A stretch of 23,006 nucleotides of DNA, from assembly GCF_026151205.1 (NCBI RefSeq), contig NW_026971882.1:1-23006 (forward strand). Direction: 5' to 3'. Positions 10,336 to 19,900 of the stretch are shown here, piece by piece. A model generated the notes under the pieces. That model saw only the letters and a list, made by a program, of their open reading frames with translations, searched no databases and was not told the DNA's origin. The DNA is from Bolinopsis microptera (Eukaryota > Ctenophora > Tentaculata > Lobata > Bolinopsidae). Position 1 is the stretch's first letter; every line of letters starts with the position of its first letter. The position numbers and the translations under genes were made by a program.

Positions 10336-11368
10336 GTTTAGTACAGGGAAATCCGTCTGAAAAAATCGATCTGCTGACACACGAAGCTTTCAGAGGATTT
10401 TTGACGTTTTTGAGTTCCATTAGGTGCCCTTTATGGCTGACCAACTTTTCCAAACTTTTCCACGTGTCTTAAGGCCACTTTTTGTCACTTTACCACATTT
10501 TACCACCTTTCTTGTTTGTCGAATATCTTTAGTTGTGAACATCGTAAAAAGTTGCGAATCAATCGAGTGTGTTCATATTATCAGGAAGAAAAACTTTTGT
10601 TCTAACAATTTTTACGTCAGATAATAAGTTAATTGGATAATTATCAATTAAGAATACTTAAATCACCAATATTTGTAGTTGGAGTTCAGTAAATCTCGGC
10701 AGATTTTAGTAATAATCAGGAATTACTAACTCTAAGTGGAAAGGTCTGAAACTGAAAAACGTTAAGTTTAACCACATAACGGTCGCGATATAAGAGTTTC
10801 ATAACTAATTACAATACAGCCTTATCAATTTTCACAGAAACTGCACCAATGGCACAGTCAAGATCGAAACGATAGCCTGCTGTACTATACTGTCATTTTA
10901 TTGATTTCAATGATGAATCAGTGGGGTTAAGATAATCACATTTGTTATAAATAAAACCTCTCTGTACCGTCAATTGTGCTAATCTAAACCGGCCTACCTG
11001 TATTACCAGACCTCTTCTTTTCCTCAACAATCAAACCGAGTTGTTCATATCGCATTTGGTGGGTGATGTAAACTAATTAGTAATACATATTATTGAGCTA
11101 TATTCAATCACAATACGACACAATGCAACACGTGTATATTATATTATGGCCCTTAATGAGGTATATGAAACGTTCTATACCGTACACTTATTGTTTCTCC
11201 CGTGAGAGGCCCGATATGGAGAGATTTTACAGTTTATCACGAAAACGTCTACTTGGTCTCATGGCTCTTTGACAGTTCAAAGAAGGCAAGAAAAGACCAG
11301 AAAGCTTAGAATGTCAACTCGCAAGAGCGGGCTACCGGACAACTGAACCCAATTTAGACATTTAGATT

Positions 11369-11431
11369 AACCCTAACTCTAACCCTAACCCTAACCCTAA
11401 CCCTAACCCTAACCCTAACCCTAACCCTTAC
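11369..11431. repeat. Interstitial telomere-type repeat (CCCTAA)n
   Basis: About ten tandem CCCTAA units (TTAGGG on the minus strand) with one CTCTAA variant near the start. The tract lies in the loop of element B. The same position in the homologous loop of C has no such tract. Confidence 0.95.
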
Positions 11432-11485
11432 CAATTAAGCAGATTGGTTAGTGGGAACTAGGTTCAATTTGGTTCAGTTGTCAGT

Positions 11486-11821
11486 CTTCGATCTGTCCCA
11501 CATTAATCCCGAGCTGATCATCATGGGCCCCGAATATCCTGCGGGAAGAACCTGCATTTTTACTTCACGACGTCCGGATTTCAAATCAACATCCTCAATA
11601 ACATTAACAATCCTTCCTGATCAGGATCTGTCTCTATTAGCAATTTCCAAAATATCCTGACTCTCGTGGAACATTTCACTGAATTAATTATTACCGGTTC
11701 TTTAAGTTTACTACCCCTTGCCCGACACTGTACTCGTATCTAAATCTTACCCTTTCCCGTATGTTACCCTTGTTGATTTTACTTTTAGCCGACCCTGACA
11801 TATGGGGGTGATTTGAGGTAT
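11486..11821 (+). repeat. Loop segment of B homologous to loop of C
   Basis: The sequence from 11486 to 11821 matches the minus strand of 21067-21312 in element C, with moderate divergence and some insertions. An open frame (peptide start FDLSHINPELIIMGPEYPA) is kept in part in C, but about ten of fourteen differences in the shared part change the amino acid. That gives no sign of protein-level constraint. The opposite orientation of the two loops only reflects the orientation of insertion. Confidence 0.8.
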
Positions 11822-12344
11822 CCTGCAAATGAAGCGGTATGCAGTACAATTGACAATACAAAACAGTCACAGTAGATGTTGGAAGGTGTATTTACACTTG
11901 CTTCCTGGACCTGGCTGTTCCTCAGTTTCCCTGATCTGTTCTTGCCCTTCTTCGAACTGTAAATGAGCCATGAGACCAAGTAGACGTTTTCGTGATAAAC
12001 TGTAAAACCTCTCTATACCGGGTTTCTCACGGTATAAAGCGTTTCATAAACCTCATTAAGAGCCATATAAGATACACGTACTGTGTCGTGTTGTGATTGA
12101 ATATAGCTCGATATGTATTACTACTTAGTTTACATCACCCACCAAATGCGATATGAACAACTCGGTTTGATTGTTGAGGAAAAGAAGAGGTCTGGTAATA
12201 CAGGTAGGCCGGTTTAGATTAGCACAATTGACGGTACAGAGAGGTTTTATTTATAACAAATGTGATTATCTTAACCCCACTGATTCATCATTGAAATCAA
12301 TAAAATGACAGTACAGAAGGCTATCGTTTCGATCTTGACTGTGC

Positions 12345-12450
12345 TTGTATCACGTTGCGACCCCCACGGTCGTTTCACTATGGTCCTGACGATACAGGGG
12401 GAGCCGCGCACTTCGTGCGCGGCGGGTCATACAACGTATCGGTATGACAA
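12345..12450. mobile_element. 106-bp nested insertion with 8-bp target duplication
   Basis: The segment interrupts the right arm of B and is absent from the left arm, where the matching site (about 10853) is intact. It is flanked by GACTGTGC at 12337-12344 and 12451-12458. Its ends are TTGTATCACG and GGTATGACAA, with only about four bases of terminal inversion (TTGT/ACAA). It contains a perfect 9-bp GC hairpin, GCCGCGCAC (12403-12411) against GTGCGCGGC (12415-12423), with a TTC loop. An 8-bp duplication is seen in hAT and several other DNA transposon groups; the ends do not let me choose. Confidence 0.85.
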
Positions 12451-12971
12451 GACTGTGCCACTGGTGCAGTTTCTGTGAAAATCGATAAGGCTGTATTGTA
12501 ATTAGTTATGAAACTCTTATATCGCGATCGTATGGTTAAACTTAACGTTTTTCAGTTTCAGACCTTTCCACTTAGAGTTAGTAATTCCTGATTATTACTA
12601 AAATCTGCCGAGATTTACTGAACTCCAACTACAAATATTGGTGATTTAAGTATTCTTAATTGATAATTATCCAATTAACTTATTATCTGACGTAAAAATT
12701 GTTAGAACAAAAGTTTTTCTTCCTGATAATATGAACACACTCGATTGATTCGCAACTTTTTACGATGTTCACAACTAAAGATATTCGACAAACAAGAAAG
12801 GTGGTAAAATGTGGTAAAGTGGCAAAAAGTGGCCTTAAGACACGTGGAAAAGTTTGGAAAAGTTGGTCAGCCATAAAGGGCACCTAATGGGACTCAAAAA
12901 CGTCAAAAATCCTCTGAAAGCTTCGTGTGTCAGCAGATCGATTTTTTCAGACGGATTTCCCTGTACTAGTT

Positions 12972-13860
12972 AACGATAAATCAGTTCTTCAATGTAGAAT
13001 GATATTAAGAAATCGATTCATATAAATCAGTTACACAGCCAAATTACCATCATATTATACACAGTATACCTCACAGACCGCGGTTTGGATATTATATCTC
13101 ATACTAGTCAGAATTCGGTCAAACCACCGCCGCCGAACAATTTTGGCGTCCAGACCGCCGCCGCCTAAAAGTAACACGGTGCAACTGCACATCTCTGATG
13201 GTAACTGTATCATGATGTGAAACCATTTCAATTATTTCTGAGCGAGCCCACACCAATTTCCGATGATAATAAATAGTTAAGTTGTAAATGGCAAAATAAT
13301 GATAGCCAAAATCCTGAAGCTTTCATGGTTCTGAATTTATATTTATGTTTTAGAACTGTCCACTATGAGTATGATATAGCAAAGTTATAATAGTCATGGG
13401 CGGCTCTCAAGAAACGAAATGGTTATTAATTTAGTGCTGATCCGTTAAGATATTGGGCATTGGTACGTATGCACAAATATTAACATTTGAAATAAAAAGC
13501 TAAAGCAGATATAAATGTGGAAACACCATGAGAAAAGAGACAAGATATTGATTGTGATCATTAGCGGCTAGGACTGACGTCTGCGCCACAATATAATGGC
13601 GGTAACTACTAGTACTACCACCATTACCTTATGCTATATTACTAATGGCATTCAATGTCGGCAATATTTCCAACTATTTTTCACTTGTTCTCAGAAATTA
13701 AGGCTGTGGAGAGCAAACGCCAAACAGGTAAAACGTTGTTTGTATGTCTGTTCCGGCTGAAAATATGCAATACGGCATCTAAAAATGTTTCGAACAACTA
13801 TAATTATATTATTATTAACGGGTGATACTCGTAAAATATTTGTTTCAAATATTTATATTA
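12972..13860. other. Intergenic AT-rich region, no gene seen
   Basis: No exon is recognisable. A GC-rich patch near 13074-13168 has repeated CAGACCGC and CCGCCGCCG runs and a weak resemblance to 10254-10300. The rest is unremarkable. Confidence 0.4.
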
Positions 13861-13920
13861 TTATCAAGACCGTCGACGAGTCCAACTCGGCGTGCGTCTT
13901 GGTAGGTTATTTAAACCTAC
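13861..13920 (+). repeat. Structured double hairpin
   Basis: The sequence 13865-13901 can fold into a stem with CAAGACC pairing to the GTCTTG side, a 3x3 internal loop and an inner stem CGAGT/ACTCG with loop CCA. Immediately after it, GTAGGTT (13902-13908) pairs with AACCTAC (13914-13920), followed by an A-run. The compact, GC-richer structure stands out from the surroundings. It could be a small structured RNA, the end of a short interspersed element, or chance. It matches no tRNA, 5S or hammerhead core that I can recognise. Confidence 0.35.
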
Positions 13921-16859
13921 AAAAAATTATACCAATACATTGCATACCAATCTAAATCTAATTATTTTTACATTCCTAACCATATTCTCTTCAAACCACG
14001 TACTATTCAAACTTTACTCTTTTGTCGTATTTCAATTAAGAGGAATGCATGTTACGAAGGACATTTGATTCTATAAAATTGCAACCCCAGCTATTCTTAT
14101 AGTTATGGCCGATTAGTGACGCCGAGTATACCGTTTTTTCACCATATCGGGGCGTTAAATGTGCCTAGGAGACCACCTACTGCACAAAGGCATCTATAAA
14201 TACAATAAAATCTGAAAACATACCTGAGCCATATTATGTTCTTTGATCTTACTCCCAGAATTAGAAGCTTTGTCTAAAGTTTACGAGATTATACATGATG
14301 TTCAGATAAGGCATCTACCAAGTATGTACAACACAAAAGTGGCCGGGGTGTCAGTATTTAGCAGCTGGTTTATCTGGCAGAACTATACAGAGATATGAAC
14401 CTTCTTCCAACAGCTGAGAGACCAGAGAGTCGCTAATACGTTTTTAATTTGCCATATTTCGTTTGTGACGTCACAGGCCCGCCAGAATTAATCAGAGTAG
14501 TGTCCAATAGTATACAACAAGACCGGGTCTGACTTAGCACCCACGTATCTCGAGTGGCTTTGTAATTGGGTGACATTACAATTTGATGTTGTGATAACCA
14601 AAAATATTCGGTTTTTCAACAGAAATATCTAAGTTTAATAAAATTCTAGTTTGACATTCTTAAATTCGGTTCTAATCTTACACTTCACTTGTATTTTTCT
14701 GATGACAAAGACTTATTGTAACATTCTGATCCGTATTTCTGGTATGACGTCACAAAATTAATCAGAATAGTGTCTAATACAAATTAATACGGGGGTCTCA
14801 AGTAGTAAGTCTAGGTTGCAGACGTAGTATCCGGCTGAAATGCTCATCCTTATTCTGAACTGGGAACTGTATGTTGGATCACAGCCAACAGAATGAGTTT
14901 TTGAACCACAGTGGCGACTGGCGAGATTCATTATTTTATTTGTCTTATTTTCTACTTTACTTAGCACATGTCTAGGTAATCGTTGGGATTCTAGTGAAAT
15001 GATGGCAAGATCAAAAATTATTTATAGTGCTGTTGAAACCATAGAAAGTACGAAAAAGTTGATCTCTAACAAAAGTTGGACCTGAGGTGATGAGCGTTTT
15101 TATTATCTGGTGACAATAAAAATAACCAGAACCACCCAAAAGTGCTAAAAACCGCTTTTCTTTGACTTTACCTTAAAAGACATTTTTACGTTCGAATTAA
15201 TTTTATGGGTGGGGTTTGAACAAAGCTAAAATATTCAAACCCCTTTATCAATCAATGTAAACCTATCATATCACTGACAATCAATCTGATAAACACCCAT
15301 TTTATCGAGGAGAATATTTAATACAGACAACGGTATCGAAGAGCTCAAAACATAAAATATATTCACATAACACACATTATAAGCCTATATGTATCACTCA
15401 GCATTACGGCGACAAAAAGCACTTAATGTTACTCTGAAGAAGGGATGGTTCAATTGAAATGAGAGCTGATACAAAAACATGCGGTAAGCAACCACATACA
15501 TACAACTCGTTCAAATCAAATCTATCAACCATTCATGATGGATTTATTGAATATAAGATATTGAGTCACTCATCAGCCTCAGAGTCAGATTCACAAGACA
15601 CGATTTGTTCTAGGGAGGCGAGTAAGCAATGCCTTGATTGCTTTTTGAGGTGGATCTATTTTATTAGTCATGTTAGGACACGTGAGTCGTGATGTGATGT
15701 CAGGACTATCGATTATAATATTAAAAGCCATGTGGACGCAATATTGGAATAAACAATACAAAAAGAAACTTACAGTCCGATTATAAACTGTGTTCATGCC
15801 CTATCTTAAATTTCGACAAATTTTCCGCTCAGCGAGCAGCAGTCACTGATTGATATGTTGTGCAAACAGTGCAACGGTAACTGATTGATCTGTTGTATGA
15901 CTAAGAGCAGAGCTAGAAACGAGTTGGAATAAAATCAAAAGGTACATTTCAAGAATTCACTGTGTTTTGCGTAGCACAAATGTAGAAATTGTTTTAGAAG
16001 TAAAGCCCAAATCCAGCTCTCCCACACACAAGTTCGTAGCGTCGATATAACCGAGGATAATGTCCATAATTTGTTTATAAGTTAATAGTATAGGTTTGTT
16101 AACTGTCCTCTATTTTGGGTTATTTTATAACAGCTTTGATGTTGGGACACTTAAGACACTCTTTTATAAAAGTTATAAGGTTTAACTATGGAAGAGGTGA
16201 CGGTTACATCAATAGGTTCTTAACAACACTTCGTAACTGGAGAAAGGAGCTGGACAGGGAATCTGAACACAGAACCCGTATGTCGGTTGAGCACTAGGTC
16301 ATTGTGAGAGCTCAGAGCCACAGCTAACTAAAACTCTAAGTTACTAAAAGCAGCACGCATATTTATATTTATATGGCGTTGTGCCTTTGTTACAGGGGGC
16401 GTTTTCGTGGTTATTTTAGGTATTTGAACAAAGTTTCAGGACAACTTAGTTGGAGAAAATTATAAGTCAAACGGGTTGATGTTATAACGTACAACAATGA
16501 TGAAATCGATTTGCAGCGTAAATTGCACCTAAATGAGTAACTGATAATAAATAATTTCAAATTACAATAATAAAAAGATAGTAAAAATTCGGCAACCGAT
16601 TATTTACCGTTGAATTAACATTCAGCAAACCCAAGTTTAAAATATCCAGCGATTATGTCATATCTAGCAATATCTAGCAATATCTTGTGCTAAACCGGTC
16701 ATATTATTATTACTAACATATTCTTTTTTACCACAAGTGGTTAACCATTCATTATATCAGGCTCAGTTCAGAATATGATAATACATCGAACCATAGACCC
16801 CAAAAACCCACTCTCATCTCACTCTCATCTGAATATTAAATGTTCCTAGATTATAACTA
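13921..16859. other. Intergenic region downstream of both genes
   Basis: No exon or RNA gene is supported. It contains a diverged repeat pair at 14465-14509 and 14744-14779, an imperfect repeat near 15850-15900 (units ending CTGATTGAT-TGTTGT), and a small TATCTAGCAA repeat near 16660. The right end should include the 3' UTR of the ERdj5-like gene; I saw no canonical AATAAA on the minus strand in the first 300 bp past its stop. Confidence 0.4.
14465..14779. repeat. Diverged direct repeat pair with CRE palindromes
   Basis: Copies at 14465-14509 and 14744-14779 share TGACGTCACA and AATTAATCAGA-TAGTGTC-AATA. The second copy lacks about nine bases. Each contains a perfect TGACGTCA. Confidence 0.6.
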
Positions 16860-16967
16860 CTAAAGTTCGTCCCTACGGTGAGGTGTATTAAGGAAGGGGT
16901 AGTGTCTGACCAGGTGGTTGTGGATCTGATCTGCTGTGCTAGTCTCAATATTAACTCCTTTTATATC
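16860..16967 (-). CDS. DNAJC10: ERdj5-like terminal exon with RDEL retrieval signal
   Basis: The exon is 108 bp including the TAG stop (16860-16862), with acceptor TTCTCAG. It encodes DIKGVNIETSTADQIHNHLV and ends PHRRDEL. RDEL is an accepted variant of KDEL, recognised by the KDEL receptor to return lumenal proteins to the ER. Confidence 0.93.
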   Translation of the reverse strand, partial: DIKGVNIETSTADQIHNHLVRHYPFLNTPHRRDEL

Positions 16968-19900
16968 CTGAGAAAACATCAGCCGTTACTTATAATAGTC
17001 AGAGAGCATGAGGAATGACTGATAACTGATTACTAATATCATAATGAATCCATCATGTATAAAAATAGCTGTCTTGCTTGCCAGCGCTGTGAAATGGTGC
17101 ACAGGAATAAACCTCCACGAAGGCTGGTACATGATATTTGAGATAAACGATTCAAAAGTTCGGAAATTTAATCGTATATTACCTGAGGTTGTCCAGTGCC
17201 TCCGGGGTAAAAGTAGAGTGTAGGGAAGCCGTTAAGTTTAGCTTGATAGCACAGGTTATAGTGCTGGTTACAGTCTACTTTACCAATACCTAGCCTCTCT
17301 TTTAGTTTACCAGCTAACTTCTCCATCTCACCAGCAAATCTGTGCCAGGTTAGCTTTTAGGTTCTCAAAGGATATTTTAAAAACCTAATCTAACAGCTTA
17401 ATTTTAGAGACATTTTTATTTATCTATTTATTCGAATTTCAAGTGAGATGTTAAATATCAAAGAAATTATCGTCAAAGAATTTTCTAAATCTCGAGTTTT
17501 TCAGCTCCGTTATAAACCAGATTTTATTAATTTATTAAAATTTCAAGTGAGATTTACTACATCAAAGAACTTATTGATAACTAAGGTTTTCTACCTTTGG
17601 CACGGTCCGCATTTAGGCGTATAGAACTCCACTAGCCAAGGACTTTTGGACTTGAGTACTTTATCTACAAAGTTCTTTGGAACCAACGTTTCCTGGGAAC
17701 GGATTTGTATAAATAAATAATAATAAATAATAGTAATAGAACTATGTTTACAGTGCACTACAATGTAGAATGTAAAAGTACTAAAGGGGTATCCTAAGAA
17801 GATTCTTGACCTTTTGGTAGGAACGGATTTGTAATATGTTATCCGGGATATGATTTATTTGCCGCTATGATAATATGATGATAAGACTATGATAATGTGA
17901 CGCGAGAAGTAAGTTCAAGCTCTGGTATCATGTTAAATCGTGTTCTAAATTAATAACACTCGGGCTCGCCTCATTTTCTGTAGACAAGTATTTAATCAAC
18001 TCCATAAGCTTATCGTGGGGAACTTCCTTATTTCCGCATTTTTAATTTAATAGTTAAAGTAAGCAACATGCATGAGAACCTTATATTTAAAGGACGCAGT
18101 TCCCAGTTTTCTGTGATAGTTGATAAAACGATAAATAACTGAGTTATATACAAACGGTTCGGCTTTTCAATTCGAAAGTTTCGAACCAGTAAAAAGACAA
18201 TGTCATAACATTTAATTATCACAAACATAGTTACATCATGTGTCATGAATAACTGACCGATTTTAAAAGATTATACCACAACAACTTACCACATCAGAAG
18301 GTAGATGAGGCATGGCCCAGCCCTGCAAGTCGTTTAGTTGACCCCATCCCTTGTACTGAGTGAACTTTCCCCGACCCTTACTCCCAGCTCCATATACTTT
18401 AACTGCTGGATATCCTCTTATACCTTCTAGTTTACACACCTGAACTACCAGTGTGTTAGGGCATGTTCTTTATTTTAAAGATAGATAAGGAAACACATTT
18501 CAAACTTGAATTCTATTTCTATTAGTTTTGTGTTATACACTTGTCGATACAGGTGTATATTGCGTAATAGGTCATGAATTACAAGAGACATAAATTTGAG
18601 AATATTGTTAACCTGAGTTTCAACAGTGCAGTCAACTTTAGCAACAAACACATTCTCGAAGTGGTCTAGAGATTTAGAGAACTTGTTCCAGGTAGGTGCT
18701 AGTTGTTTACAGGGTCCACACCACGGTGCGTAGTAGTCCACAAACCAAACCTGAAGGAGACAGGTTATAAATATTGACATCGCTGTGCTAGAGCTAAAGT
18801 TCATCTACATTTATGAATTTGTTCTACACCTCATAAGGATGGGTCAAAATGATTTCAGTGACAGCCGGACCAGCTTCAATTCTTCGAAATTTTGACTTAT
18901 TCAAAGGAGAAAGTAAACGAAATGAACCTCATCAGCTTTCTTGTTGTTTATTTTGATAATCCATTGTTCGTAGTCCAGCTGTATGACCGGAGGATTGAGT
19001 ACATCTTCTATAAATTGTAATATTTCCTCCTTGTTCTTGTATCCGGAGGTGGTGTGTGGTTTACTGGAGTTGTACATTACTGTTGTGGGGTAACTGCTTA
19101 CAGACATCTGAGGAGGAGGGGGGGTTAGACAAGTTAGATTTCACAACCAATGCTGTAACTTTAAACTAAATAACTGAATACCCGTATCTTGTGGCTAACT
19201 AAATAACTAAATAACTGAATACCCGTATCTTGTGGCAGAAGAACTGTACACTTCTAAATTAACTACTATGACTATTATACTATACGTGATAAATCTAGAC
19301 AGTTTAACTACTTAATGAAACGTCTGTACCGTACCCTTTGACAAAGTTGAGAATGTGCAGCACAATCCACACTGCCAAACACCACTTTAGGCATATCTCG
19401 TGCAGCTTTGCGGACTTCAGGTAACAACCGCATACATGGTGGGCACCAGGGCGCGAAGAAGTCAACCAGCGAAGTAGTTTCTGTAATGTGAGGGAAGTGA
19501 GCAGGAGTTAGCTCGATTAGAGGGGATAACATTGCTTCTCTGATGAAGATGGCCATGTCTGCTGCGTCTTGTCTTCCTGAGGATGGGTGAGCGTATAACG
19601 TAGGAATATCTAGCGTTATTCTCGTTTATTACAGCGATTAGGGATATCAATACATTGATCAAACTGAAATAATCTAAGAGAGAAGAAATCACATATTCTA
19701 ATCTACAGTACAGCTAGCAGCTGTATAGCTAGCTACACAACAGCTGCCCCCCCCCCCCCCTACAGTACAGCTACGCAACAGGTTATTAGTAAGATCAATG
19801 ATCACAAAAACTGACAGCACATTTATAGTACAGACAGATCCGTCTAAAAAAATCGATTTGCCGACACACAAAGCTTACAAAGGATTTTTGACGTTTTTGA

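Larger units (their letters stand above)
10339..12968. mobile_element. Giant foldback element B
   Basis: The element is 2630 bp, begins TAGTACAGGG, ends CCCTGTACTA and is flanked by GTT (10336-10338 and 12969-12971). The left arm is 10339 to about 11290 and the right arm about 11941-12968; they are near-identical and inverted. The loop (11291-11940) carries a telomere-type tract and a segment shared with the loop of C. Both arms lack a block of about 240 bp present in all arms of A and C (junction near 10648 left, 12660 right). The right arm also has a 106-bp nested insertion. A 63-codon frame from ATG at 10433 recurs in the arms of C, but its differences are nearly all amino-acid changing, so it is not treated as a gene. 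Confidence 0.93.

Noticed and set aside
10433-10624. 63-codon frame (MADQLFQTFPRVLRPLF...) present in all four arms of B and C
   Set aside because: Differences between B and C copies nearly all change the amino acid, with almost no silent changes, so there is no sign of selection on a protein. The frame is kept because the DNA is similar.
13865-13901. Possible hammerhead ribozyme or tRNA
   Set aside because: No CUGAUGA/GAAA core and no T-loop or cloverleaf pattern; kept only as a structured hairpin.
18475-18804. Single 109-codon thioredoxin-like frame read through
   Set aside because: Only 18613-18750 is coding; the start and end run into introns with clear acceptor and donor sites.
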